From Hirundichthys speculiger (taxonomy: Eukaryota; Chordata; Actinopteri; Beloniformes; Exocoetidae), in assembly GCA_018398805.1 (NCBI GenBank), contig JAGFBZ010001970.1, positions 1,041,501-1,105,500 on the forward strand: 64,000 nt of DNA, in the 5' to 3' direction. The notes under the pieces were generated by a model. That model had not been told where the DNA came from. It saw only the letters and a program-made list of their open reading frames with translations, and did not search any database. Positions within the stretch are counted from its first letter, which is position 1; each line of letters begins with the position of its first letter. Below are positions 35,897 through 47,476 of the stretch, one piece after another. The translations under genes and the position numbers were made by a program.

Positions 35897-37179
35897 TTTT
35901 AACTTCTCTGTGGTGATAAATGTTCATGGCCATTCAAAACATAAAACAGGTTTTGTTTAATAAAAAACATAAATGTACAATCTTGGTGTGCACTGAGAAA
36001 ACTGCGCTGACTTTAATACACTGCCTACGGTTAACACAAGCTTTAACTCTAGCCTAAAAATGGCGGTTCACACCTTAGCTGTACCCCAAACAAGAAATGA
36101 CATTCTACCTCATTAAGACTTGGCTTTGGTCCCCACAAGTACAAATGGTCCTGACAAAGTCAGGGATTATACCAAAAGAAGTCCTAATAATGTAACAAAC
36201 ACAAGAACACATACACACACGTACACCTACAGTGAATGCTATTGGCAAGGTTACTACTGTCTCTGGTGTCCTCAGAATCATCCTCTGTTGTCTAGTTTTT
36301 GATCTGTTCTCTTTATGTATGAAAAATAATGAGGACATCATTACAAATCTTTCAAACAAGTCCAAGGTGGGAGTATTTAAATTTTGTCTGAATAAAATAA
36401 ACAGGGTAAGTGTGCAGTTATATTTTACTTTAAAGGAGAAAAATATAAAATCCATACATTTATTTTTTTTATATTGCGTAAAAGAGCAACAACACTGCAC
36501 ACTTTGGCTTTTAAAACTACAGTTAAAACACCAGAAATCAGAAATCAGTCAAGAGCAGAAAACAGAACAAGAAAACAATTGAGACTGCCACAAGCATCAC
36601 AAAAATGTACTTTGAAAGATTTTACAATATTTCAAGAAATTGTTGACTTGTCTGACTATGGTATCTTTTGATATTTTTCAGACTCCTTATGCTGACTAAC
36701 AATTCTGCCTTGACTGATAAAAAGCCGAGTGGTTTGTTGCTGGGGCGTATTGTATGTGAACTGTGTTTATGGTAATAGAAGGCTCTGCTTCAGTCAAGAA
36801 CAAATGCTGAGAATTCCTTTCACTTGACAACCTTTTTGTCTGGGGATTTTAAGTCAACAGAAAGTTAGGCTCCCTGATAAAGGTATATTCTTCTGTGAAT
36901 CACACACATAGTGTACTTATTGTTTAGATGCCTTTATTAACCTGTTTTACCTGCAGCCTGGCAACCACAGCTGTAGGATCAGATATGAGGGAGAAATCAG
37001 GAAGAAAAAAAATCAAATCTGTTGTGTTAAGGCACTTATTTGGTAAACGTTTGCATGTGAAATAATAGCTAAAGTTTTCCTTATATTAATCAATAATAAT
37101 TTGAACCTAACTGAAAGGACAACATGACCAGGGCTTGTGTAGCTTCAGAGCTTTAGAGTGAATATATATATCACTGTTT
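35891..37179. other. Gene-free stretch
   Basis: No exon or RNA recognised. A stretch near 36110-36240 (TTTGGTCCCCACAAGTACAAA followed by ACACATACACACAC) may be part of another dispersed repeat. Open frames at 36105-36582 on both strands lack any domain. Confidence 0.5.
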
Positions 37180-38300
37180 AGAACAGCTATATGATGTATA
37201 ATTTAACTGAATAGAGAAATTTAGTAAAAAACAAACCTGGACATAGTCAAAAGTGGGAGATTTATAAAAGATTTGGAGAGCTTAGTAGTAAGAGACATCA
37301 ACAAGAATCCCCTGATGTCTGCAAAGGTGACTGTTGCTGAAATGGCTTCTTCTGGACTTGATAATTCATAGAAGACTGTCCCCTTCAAGGCTACCATTCA
37401 AGAAGAACTCCATTGCTCGCACAGCAGCACATCAAGGCCTGACCAAGTTTACCTGTGAACACCTGAGACATGGAAATTAGTTTTAGAAGTCTGTCCTTTG
37501 GTCTGCTAAGTCTAAAGTTAAGCTGTTTTGGCCACATGGATGTTGCCTTTTGTGAGAGGCCTTCAATCCAAAACTAGCACAGTCCCCACAGTGAAACAGT
37601 TGGAGTATAATGCCATGAGGCTGCTGAGCTGCTCAAGGCTCTGGGAACCTTGCTTGGATGTATTTTAACCATGAAAAAATAGCGAGAGAGAAAGATAATT
37701 GTGTTTATATTCTGACTAATAATGTGAAGGCATCTGCTGGCAGTCAGAGTTTAGGTCACCGCTGGATCTTCCAACAAAACGGTGACACAAAACTCATATG
37801 TAAATGTATCTGTAACATCCATCCATCCATTATCCATGGCTGTTTAGTCCCATACAGAGTCACGGGGATCTGCTAGAGTCTACCCCAGCTCTCTTCAGGC
37901 AAAAGGCAGGGGTACACCCTGGATAGGTCACCTGTCCAAGTAGGGCCACCTGTAGATGAACAACCGTGCACACTCACAATCTATCTGTAACATATACGTA
38001 AAAGAAAACAAAAAACAGCATCACCAAAAATCAAGGTCCTGGAGTGTCCCTTTCAGAGCCCAGATGCCACCTGGTGAGAATCCACGGAGGAAGTTCAAAG
38101 CTAATGTTCATGATCAGAGATCACATAATTTGGACAAACTGGAGTAATTTGCTGCAGAAGAATGGACCAAGATCCCTCGAGAGAAGCGTACAAACTTAAT
38201 AAAGAATTACCATAATATATAACTGACAGTTGTCGCAAGGGTATTTTCCCAGGCATTCTTTTGTTATAAAAGAAATTTAAGCACATTTTTGAGTTTATGT
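37180..38300 (+). mobile_element. Tc1-like fossil, split by a retroposon
   Basis: Decayed + strand transposase text is readable in pieces. AGAAGACTGTCCCCTTCAAG and GGCTACCATTCAAGAAGAAC come first, then CCACAGTGAAACAGTTGGAG, with GHRWIFQQNGDTK in place of a normal WVFQQDNDPKH (second catalytic Asp replaced by Asn). After the nested insertion (37819-37981) the text resumes with a decayed WSVPFRAQMPPGENP (normally WPSQSPDLNPIE) and NLDKLE...EEWTKIPREK. No terminal inverted repeats were identified. Many stops; inactive. Confidence 0.75.
37807..37993 (-). mobile_element. Short retroposon with perfect 12-bp target duplication
   Basis: Element 37819-37981 (163 bp) is flanked by TATCTGTAACAT at 37807-37818 and TATCTGTAACAT at 37982-37993. 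On the + strand it starts CCATCCATCCATTATCCATG and contains GAGTCACGGGGATCTGCTAG and CAGGGGTACACCCTGGATAG, so the element reads on the minus strand and ends in a (GGAT)n-type tail. The duplication length and tail fit target-primed reverse transcription, as for SINEs or short LINE 3' ends. It sits inside the Tc1 fossil and is therefore younger. Confidence 0.9.
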
Positions 38301-38567
38301 TTGTCACAAAAATGGTCCATGATGTCCCACTAAGCTAAGATAGGATGAGGGTGATGTTGCTGCCTGCCCTAACAACATCTGTCAAAATAGCTCACTGTGA
38401 TGCTGATGTCAACAAAATGATGCAGGCGCCTGTCCCACATTCACTCACACAGATGGCTGTGGCTGACCAACAGGTACGCCCGAGGGTCTAATTTCACATG
38501 GCTGAGACATCTGCTTCAAACTGCTATCTGCTTGTACAAGAGAGGTGCAATGCGTATTCAACATTAC

Positions 38568-38614
<47 letters not shown>

Positions 38615-38615
38615 T
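38568..38615. repeat. (GATA)n microsatellite
   Basis: About eleven uninterrupted GATA units. Confidence 0.97.
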
Positions 38616-39332
38616 GTGTCACTTATTTACAGTGGGAGAAAATAATTAACTTTCAGTGTCACTTCCAGTTTTGTTATGTCTGCTGTACTGGGTGTGGAAG
38701 TTGCAGTGGCGTCTGTTAGTAATAGTTTTTGTTTGTTGTCTTTAACCCAGAGTAAGTTTAATTAGGCCTTATTCACACAGCTAGCATATGCAGTATTTGC
38801 TTTCTGCCCAGTGAACTGGTGGCGTGGGAAAGCACATATGGTATACAATTAATTAACAGTGTTTGTACATCGTTAATTTTGTGTGAGCAGTGATTGTGGA
38901 CATGCACCAACAAAAACAGATAAACAATCCATTGCCCTTTTTATTTTTAGAGAGTCAAAAAGAAAAGAAAACTTTGCTTGAAGAAAGATAAAAAAAAAAA
39001 AAAAAGGAGAGTTTAAAATAAATAAAAAGCTGAACTGGGATAAATGTTTTCAAATTTTAACACATTCTCTGGAAGATTCTGAAGTATAATATAATGACGT
39101 TTAGAAGCAGATCCTCAGCCAGGAAGAGAGGACCTCTTAAGCACGCATAGGCTGGAAGTAATATGCTTGTCAAAGTAGAATGGCTGGTTAAATTATGGAC
39201 AAGTACTGACAATTAACTAGAAGTCTGTGGTTTATTATTCAATATACTCTATAGAATTTTATGAATTTTAAATGACCATAATAGGGCATGCATTTTTGGG
39301 TGGTTATACACATGTGTCTGTCTACAATAAAC

Positions 39333-39434
39333 ACTATTACTACTATTACTACTACTACTATTAGTAGTAGTAGTAGTAATATTACTATTATTATTACTGT
39401 TATAATAATAACAATACTTATAATAATAATTAAT

Positions 39435-39466
<32 letters not shown>

Positions 39467-39475
39467 ATTATAATC
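39333..39475. repeat. ACT/AGT inverted microsatellite plus ATA repeats
   Basis: ACTACTACTACTATTAGTAGTAGTAGTAGTA-type order (key parts CTACTACTA at 39351-39359 and TAGTAGTAGTAG from 39362) forms a hairpin-capable arm pair, followed by AT-rich trinucleotide repeats. Confidence 0.85.
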
Positions 39476-41517
39476 TGCTAACTGAGTCTGTTTTTCAGTC
39501 ACTTTGTGCACTGCAGAAGCTACTTATAATTATGGTTTATGAAGGCAACTGACCACTTACACATTGGCAATGTATCATTAGTTTACTACTGTTCTCCAAC
39601 TGTAGGAGAAGCTGTTGCTTTATAATGCAAATGGATTTTTTATGGCGTGCTGATGGATCATCTGCCACAGAGTGGGAATTCATTGCAGTATGACATCCAA
39701 GGTATAACCAAGATTAAATTCTTTGAATAATTACATTGCAGGCCTCAGTATATGAAACAGTGCCAGCTTCATCTTTCTCTCTCTCTCTCTCTCTGACAAC
39801 AGCAACCCAAAAACTTCCCACCAGCATTCTATATCCTTGCTGCCATATTTGTATGTACGCAGGCACGTGATTGCAGTAATAAGGGCAAATAAGTGCTATT
39901 AACAAATCAGGGTAATTGCCTCTTGCACAAAGTAAGCCCTCCCACCTCTGCACCCTTTCTGTGTTTTACTTTATTTTACTGGGCTCTTTCCATAATGATC
40001 CTTTCACTTAGTTCAAAAGATCTGCTGCAGATTACCATCTGGGACTTGGATGCCAGCATAAATAAATAATGGTCATTAGAGCATGATCAACTAACACAGT
40101 ACAAAGGAGAAACTTGCACATTTCTTTCCCCTAACTACTTTGCTTTGTTTTTGTTTTTTATAGATGTGTAAAAATTTGATTTATCACAGCAAAGTTCTTT
40201 GGCACTGTGGTTCTTTGAGCTACTGTGCCCGTGGTCCTCTCAGGAGAGCTTTACCTGGCATCCAGCCAGTCCAGCTCCCTCTCTCCCTCTGTTTTATGGT
40301 GCTGTGGCACAGAGCTAATTTCTGTCAATCTCTAAAAAGCACTCAGTTACACACTAAAATGGGTCTCCAAAGGGGACGTGAGGGAGGAAGTTTCTCGCTG
40401 ATGCGATGTTCTTCTGTCATTTGTTCATTTGGGAGATCCATTGTGTTTAACAAAAGATTTCTTAGCCTTCCAGTTTTTATAAATTCAAAGATAAAGATAA
40501 CAAATGATTCTACTTCTGAGAAGCATCAGCACAGGAATTAATAAAGGACAAGCAGGAAACGGTTGATAAAACCCACAAGGAACTGATACATTAGATGCAT
40601 ACAAACTGTCTGGTTCCAAAAGCAGGACCTCAGTTTTCACGGTTTGTTGTGGCAGGAAAAGGTGCAGTTTAAGACTTCATTACAATGATGTTTTATGTTC
40701 TGATATTTTCACAACGTACAGATACCCTTAAAATGTATTTTAAACGTGAGAATACATTACAAACATAACGCATTCATCTTTACTGATGGGCATTTCACAT
40801 ATAAAAGCTAAAAAAAGACAAAAAAACAACAAACAAATAACCATCCTTTAAAGCAATACATCCTCTGACTGCCACAATGCATCGTGATAAAAGGTAATAT
40901 AACTGTAAGTGTTGACTCCTGTGGAGGCATGTCAACGTCTCCACCAGGTTTGAGCTCTGATGGAGAAATCTCTCCAATTATCGGGGCAATGGGGTTGTCT
41001 TCAGCAGACTTAACTTGATAATTAACTGTTTTGTTGAGGTATAGAAACATGTTTTCTTTTTTTGCATCCTACTTCAAATTGAACCATTTTTGCTTCACAT
41101 CTTGAATACTTTGTTAGAAGATTAGGGATGAACTGCATGAGTTACTTATTTCCAGGCTTGTGCCTCGTGGGTCCGTCCTACCCCTGCTACCAGAGCAAAA
41201 TCCGTGAACTGGAGCCGGAGCCCCCCGAGTCTAAATAATGTGTTTAAAAACCGCATCAAAACAAGACAAAGGGTCAGCTGTGATCTTTCTGTTACCTTCA
41301 CAGCCTCTGGTCTCTGAACCGTAGTAAAGAAACCGCTGGTATTGTGCTATTTTTGGCTCGTAATTAGCGGGTAACACGCTAACAAAAAGTCTGGTTTTCT
41401 CTGCATGGAACGGGCACTTTATTCTGGCACTGCAGGAACTTGTAATATCACACAGGTTGTATTGTATTGTATTGTTTGGTTCCTGTCGGTTAACAGAGAA
41501 TTTTTTACTTGATTTTT

Positions 41518-41951
41518 ACCTCCGCCAAGGAGGTAATGTATTTGCTGCCGTTTATCTGTCTGTCTGTCTGTTTATCTCTGTGCAAGATAACTCAAAAAAG
41601 TTATGGATGGATTTTGATTAAATTTTCAGGAGTTGTCAGAAATGTGAAAAGGAAGAACTGATTTCATTTTGGCTGTGATCCGGAAGAAATCCTGGATTCT
41701 GGATCACTTTCAAATTTTCAAAAACATTGCGGTCAATGGGGCCAGAAATTTTGTTTCTCAATATCTCCATTAATTATTGCCCAAAACTCATGAAATTTCA
41801 CTCAGGGATTGACAATGGGTAACCTCTATCAAATTTCAAAGGCTGATCCGGATTTGATCCAGAAGGTGGATTTTCGCAATCTGTAAATCGCTATATGGGG
41901 GGAATTGTTGCGCTTGGTAGAGGACGGCGCTCTCCGAGTGCTTTTCTAGTT
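41518..41951. repeat. Widespread dispersed repeat (ACCTCCGCCAAGGAGG type)
   Basis: Starts ACCTCCGCCAAGGAGGTAAT with its own short palindrome, then CTGTCTGTCTGT, GTTATGGATGGATTTTGAT, TGATCCGGA and GATCCAGAAGGTGGATT. It ends GCGCTCTCCGAGTGCTTTTCTAGTT. I recall near-identical strings from other fish and from invertebrates, so this looks like a widely distributed mobile family. No transposase or target duplication is visible here, and the class is unknown to me. Confidence 0.6.
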
Positions 41952-43989
41952 TATTATATTATATATTTCTGAAAAATCCGTGAATAACTAAAACCATGGA
42001 ACTTAAAACATGAATTGGCAAGGGATCACTGTAAAACATTTTCTTACCTCCACTTCATTTAAAATTACCTGTATTGCCACATCTGAAGAAAAGTCCTTCC
42101 TTTCTCTCTCTCTCTTTTTTTAATGAGTGCCATGTGTACAGGTAGATACAGAAGATTATAACACACCTTTACACAGTATTCATCACCTCCTTATATGGTT
42201 GTCCCTGTACAGGGATTTATGGTAATTGATAAGCAGATTTCTATTCATGAACAGACACATGTTCACGAAAAAAAAGAAAAAAAAAATGACATTTCTGCAG
42301 TGTTTGAGAATCCCAAATAGATTTCAGTAGGGAGATTAATTATGTGGAATTCTACTGAGAGATTTATTAAGATTTCATGAGTGAGGCTTGCAGAGACCAA
42401 CTGCCGTTATGTACGCTACCATGATGGTGGCTGAAATGAGCTGGCAGAGAAAGGAACACAGATCAGAGTTCTAACACATCTGGATGAGTCCTATAGAGTC
42501 TCAGGTGTGCAGAGTTCAGACTCAGGCCCACAATCTCACGTGGGAAACAAAGAAGACAGAGAGGTTACCAGGCCAAAAGACATCTATCACAAAATAAAAA
42601 GGTGAAAGAAAAAAAAAAACATAAATCACGACTTTAATACTGTTTGTCAAGACAGATAAAAGAAGCTAGGAACAGAGCATCACTATGTCAAAATCTTGGC
42701 CTGTTTGAAAACATATACATTACTGTCAAATTACTTATGATGCCTCTGAACTAAAATTTAAAGAAAACCAAAAGTGCCCCCTCAGTCACAGATAATGTCC
42801 AAGCCATGAGCCCCCCACATGACGCTGAGAGCTGCTGGCATGACATGTGGTTTGGCATGTTGCGTGTTTGCAGTGGGATAATTACAGCATGCGTGCAGGA
42901 CTTGAGAGTCTCGGGGTCTGAAACACCTTTTTGTTTTTGAGTTTCACAGCTGCACACAGAGATTGTTGCTGGGTGCCATCGTGTGCTGTACCACCATATA
43001 CAGCACGCAAGTGAAACGATTTATGACACTGTCCTTTCAATGGTATCATCCTGTACTTTGTGTGACTTGATATCATGACCTAGTTATGTTTCAGAAATGC
43101 ATGATCTCTGTTGCTGCTTCGTAGATGACAGGTAGTTTAGATGAGCTAGTTTATTACATAGACTCTTGAACTGTGCAGTCACAGAACTGTAATATATACA
43201 GAATGTGCTTTAATATTGTTGCACTGAAATCAGCAACATGCTATATGAATGGCACCACATGCTGCTCCAAAAAAAAAAAAAGTCAATGTTTAGCACAAAT
43301 TCAACAGAAAATTGTGATTAAATAATAATAAATAAACTAAGTTTTCAGGTGCCCTCAAAAAACATGCCAAACAAATAGCCACAGTAATAGGACAAATATT
43401 TCCTGCATTAAGAGCGTGCTGAAAAGGTTAAAAAAAACAACCTCTAGCCAGTTCTCTCCCCATCGTTTAATGTTCGACAGTGAGGCTAAATACCTGTCTG
43501 AGGTGTCAGTGGAATAAGAGGCAAGAGACTACAGAATCCCAGCCCTGCAATGGTTGCCATGGTTGGTTTGATAAGTGTTTCGGGATATACACAATATGGC
43601 TTTTTTTTTTCCACTTTCACATTTTAGCTAACATAGATGAAAATATACCGGTCAAGGAGAAAATCCTAAGATGCTGAGAAGCTTGATAGTTTTTACAAAA
43701 CCACACAACGTAAGACTGAAAAAGTCTTAAAGAGGGATAGGGAAAAAAAAAAGAAACAAAATAAACAATAAGGGTTAATTAGCTGGAGATGTTATTCTAA
43801 CAAAAAACATAAGATCAAAATAGGGTACACCGTGCAAACAAATACTGAAGGAACAATTGTCAGCTTGACAAATACAACATCACAAATTATGGTAAATTAT
43901 GATTTGCGCACAGAGAGTAGAAGATCTCAGCAAAAATAAAAACATCTAAAAATTGAATTAAACATAGGAATAAGAGACGGTGAAAGCAT
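41952..43989. other. Gene-free stretch, unique sequence
   Basis: No recognised exon, RNA or transposon. A-runs near 42270, 42611 and 43268 only. Confidence 0.55.
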
Positions 43990-44136
43990 TGGTGGTTGTT
44001 TGTCTGCTTATATGTGTGGTTCTGCAATGGATGACCTGCTGGCCAAACAAAGAGCTGGGACAGACTTGAGCAGACCCCTGTGACTCTGAACAGGAAGAAC
44101 TGAGTAGAGACGGTGGATGGATGGATGGATGGATCC
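43990..44136 (+). mobile_element. Short retroposon copy with (GGAT)n tail
   Basis: GGTGGTTGTTTGTCTGCTTA, then GGGACAGACTTGAGCAGACC and CCTGTGACTCTGAACAGGAA, with the tail GGATGGATGGATGGATGGAT at 44113-44134. Same family as 37819-37981, in + orientation. The target duplication was not found. Confidence 0.7.
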
Positions 44137-44314
44137 TAAATCCTTCCTTGTCTTGGTTGCAAAAGGTGAAAATGAGAAAATGATTTAGTTACGATATTTG
44201 TAGAGGGATGTATATAAAAGACAGCTAGGTGTTATCTGTGGACCTCAGAGTTTGACAGTTGTGAAGAGCTCATAAGGTAAACACAACACTCACAACACCA
44301 ATTCCCGTTGGGAC

Positions 44315-45658
44315 TAGGGATCGACCAATTATTGGCCGGACCGATTTTCGGCGCCGATATTTGGCATTTTTACGTATATCGGCATCGGCCTTTTTTTAAT
44401 CCAACGGGCCGATTTTAAACTAAATTATTTTGGCTCAGATGCAGCTGCGCTTCTCTGTCTCCAGCACTGTCCCGCTCACAGCGCCATCTTGATTACGTAA
44501 TCCAAGCACATAGACACAAAGCCAATCAGAAGCTGAAACTGTTTGCAAGGTCCTCAAACACAGCGGAGAGATAAATCTTCTCGTGTGGAGAAGCTCCAGT
44601 GTGGACGAACGTGTCAAAGGTACGTTGGAAACTCCTGAAATTGTAATAAACATCCCAGTCCTCTGCATGTCACAACTACTAGTAATGTTCCTATGAGCAG
44701 AATACCGTAAAAATGTAATAAACATCAGCGGCAGCTCTGCTGGCTCGTAGTAGCTCCCGACGCGTCTGAATGATTTGAGACAAAGCTGCTGAAAAAAATC
44801 GATATGAGAACAGTCCGTTATAGTCGAAGCGTATGTGTGTGAGAAAAAAACTCAAACTAAATTCAGTCTAGTTTTATTGCATGAAAGCGTGACGAGGATA
44901 GAGAATAGTGTGTTACCACGGGAGTAACTGCAGAGCAGCAAAGCACCGTCCGTCTGACAGAAAACAGTCGGACAATAATAACTGCTGAACTACCGAGTTA
45001 TTTAACTTTATCTCTTTGTGTTGATTGAGAGATCCCAAAAATGTTAGGTGAAGTTGTCTTTGATAGTTTATTTTAGAGGCGGACCGCGAACTTTATAGCA
45101 CCCCGTCGAAGCTGCAGCCGTCTCAGCAGCCCCGTGAAGTGCTGCAGCCGTCTCTCAGACCAGATATGAATTGTAATTTTTTCAGTTCAGTTTCTTGAAG
45201 TTGGAATTTTTTTCAGTTACACTTATTCATATTTTGTTTGCATGTCTCTGCCTATGTGTGCGTGTGTGAGGCGGGGGGTGGGGGGACTGAAGTAATCGCG
45301 AATAACTGTGTAGTATTGTACATGATGGTAGTCTGCAGGACGGCTGTGGCGGTCTGAGGAACAAGTGACTAGAACTCCTATGTATTTTATTTTAATATGT
45401 TAAAGACTTCAAGAAAATATAAAACATACATATTTAGGAAAAGTAATGTAATGGCAGACCTGTAAATTTTGTTTGGAGAAAGTTATTCACATAATAACAT
45501 CCCTAACCATCTGTGAGACTGCTTCGGTGGTTCTAGCGTTAAAATATAACATTTAATAAAAATTGATGAATATCGGCTCAAAATATCGGCTATCGGCCTT
45601 CCTGACTACTAATGATGATCGGTATCGGCCCTGAAAAAACCATATCGGTCGATCACTA
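44315..45658. mobile_element. hAT-type element with perfect 8-bp duplication
   Basis: 1344 bp beginning TAGGGATCGACCAATTATTG and ending CATATCGGTCGATCACTA. Flanks are GTTGGGAC (44307-44314) and GTTGGGAC (45659-45666), identical. Subterminal CCGATATCGGC-type repeats (for example 44351-44395 and 45570-45640) are typical of this fish family. No intact transposase frame, so non-autonomous. The insertion interrupts an older transposon whose continuation lies at 45659-45960. Confidence 0.92.
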
Positions 45659-45960
45659 GTTGGGACACTGTAAAACGTAAATAAAAATCCATATTTTATT
45701 GCCAGTAGAACACAAAGAACGTATCAGATGTTGGGAATGAGACATTTTACCATTTCATGGAAACCTTTTGCTCATATTGACTTTGATAGCAGCACATCCA
45801 AAAAAATGTAGGAACGGGGTCCAACAAAAGGCTGGAACAGTGACTGGCCCAATTCAAAAACTGGAGGAGCGTCTGACATCTAATTAGGTTAATTGGAACA
45901 GGTCAGGAGCATTACTGGGTATAAGAGGGGCATACAGAGAGGCTTGTAAAGATGGGCAAA
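45659..45960 (-). mobile_element. Older DNA-transposon fragment hosting the hAT insertion
   Basis: GTTGGGACACTGTAAAACGT, GTATCAGATGTTGGGAATGA, GACATTTTACCATTTCATGG and AACAGGTCAGGAGC...GGGTATAAGAGGGGCAT resemble the two end regions of a fish DNA transposon I recall, joined with the middle deleted. The hAT element inserted into its GTTGGGAC. Strand and class are uncertain. Confidence 0.5.
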
Positions 45961-46034
45961 GGTCTTTCGTACTGTTTTAGTTATGTTTTACAGTGTTACA
46001 ACATTTTTGGAATCTGAGATTGTATTCTCTAGTC

Positions 46035-46801
46035 CAGTAGTTCTCAACTGGTCTGGGTTCAGGACCCACCATCACCCTTAATGACAAGCTGTGACCCAAA
46101 TCAAGGAAAAATTCCAACTTCTCAAATTTATTGAAAGAAAAGATCGTGTAGTTTGAATCAGAGATAGTAGAATAGAATATCACAGAATGCCAACACAAAA
46201 AAATAAGTTTATTGGTGAACCAAAAAGGCATAACCCAAATGACTTCAAGTCGGAAAATATTCCCTTTGATGCTCAATTAGCTGCATTTTAATTAAATCCA
46301 AAACACTTCACTTCAGTAACATGCACAAACATGAAATAATAAAGTGCAACCACTGAGCAGTAGTTTCAAAAAGATCTCAAATATGTAGCATTTGCTGAGA
46401 CTTCCTGAATATATAACAATTTCCTATTAAAACTATCTAGTCACTTTTTTAAGCATTAATCATAAGGCTGACATAACAATCAGAACATTTCAGGAACAGC
46501 CTTTTTAAAGACTCAACATTGTTTTTATGCACAAACATGAAATAAAAAACTGCAACCACTGAGCAGTAGTTTCAAAAAGAAATCAAAATATATAGTTTTA
46601 GCTGAATAACCACTCACTGATCTTTGACTTCAAGATAAAAAAAATCCATATCTCATATATTCTTCGTTGTATCTGTGTTTCACCATGCTCAACATATGTA
46701 AACAAACTTTGCAGGTCTTTTTCTATGGTGTGAACTGGCGGGTGTCAACTTCGCTCTACAGGGCATTATCGCCATCTACTGTTAGGAGTATGAATGACAC
46801 G

Positions 46802-46837
<36 letters not shown>

Positions 46838-46928
46838 CATTTCCTTCCCCAGGCAAAGGGCCAAGAGCCCACTGAAAACGGGTCTGCGACCCACTTTTGG
46901 GTCGCAACACACCAGTTGAGAACCACTA
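46035..46928. mobile_element. hAT-like element with TIRs
   Basis: Begins CAGTAGTTCTCAACTGGTCT and ends ACCAGTTGAGAACCACTA. Flanks are CTCTAGTC and ATCTAGAC (6 of 8 bases equal), compatible with an aged hAT duplication. GGTCTGGGTTCAGGACCCAC near the left end and CGACCCACTTTTGGGTCGCA near the right are typical of this family. Inside, a block of about 70 bases (from ATGCACAAACATGAAATAA) occurs at 46321 and again at 46528. A run of more than 30 T lies at about 46805-46837. No transposase. Confidence 0.85.
46321..46600. repeat. Internal direct repeat, 207-bp period
   Basis: Copies start at 46321 and 46528 and share CAACCACTGAGCAGTAGTTT and TTTCAAAAAGA. This suggests an internal tandem duplication within the hAT element. 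Confidence 0.8.
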
Positions 46929-47432
46929 ATCTAGACTACTGTTATGTGTTCAGTTGTTTTCCAATAGGCAGATGAAAAATGCTGTACAAACTGAAGATGA
47001 CTCATGATGCTGCTTTTTCTTAACTCTCACGAATTTCATGTAAAATAAAAATAAAACAGTAAATAAAAACAATAACCAATTAGAAATAAAAAAGTTTTGT
47101 ATTAAACATTTCAGATTGATGAGATCAAAACAATCCTTATTTGCTTTTAGAATTCATGCTTAAAAATGGGAAGCCTTGAATTCTTGTCGATAAACATAGC
47201 ATTATCGCCATATGACAGGAAACGACCAAAAGAATGATCTAAAAAATACATTGATGCACACTTATTGAGAGAATCTCATCACTTTTCTGCCTCGCTCTGA
47301 ATTTAGAGATGACGTAAACACTTTTGGCTTTCACTGACAAGCATAATCATAGCCGATGTCTCAGGGATGGAAATGCGTCTAAAGCAGGAACTCATCACTC
47401 TGAAGCTTGTTCTTATTGATGATAGGAATTGG

Positions 47433-47437
<5 letters not shown>

Positions 47438-47472
<35 letters not shown>

Positions 47473-47476
47473 CTCT
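47438..47476. repeat. (TC)n microsatellite
   Basis: CT units with one CG interruption. Confidence 0.95.

Larger units (their letters stand above)
38301..41517. other. Gene-free stretch with simple repeats
   Basis: No exon or transposon recognised. It contains a GATA tract, an ACT/AGT inverted microsatellite followed by ATA/TAA repeats to about 39475, and a short TC tract at about 39775-39794. The block around 39590-39960 is complex and may be regulatory (inference). Confidence 0.55.

Noticed and set aside
35580..35933. Tyr-Ile repeat proteins (also at 48039-48432, 59862-60237 and 60067-60264)
   Set aside because: Translations of (AT)n microsatellites.
36105..36582. Overlapping frames on both strands of 116-131 codons
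   Set aside because: Phenylalanine/lysine-rich low-complexity text with no domain. No splice or promoter context.
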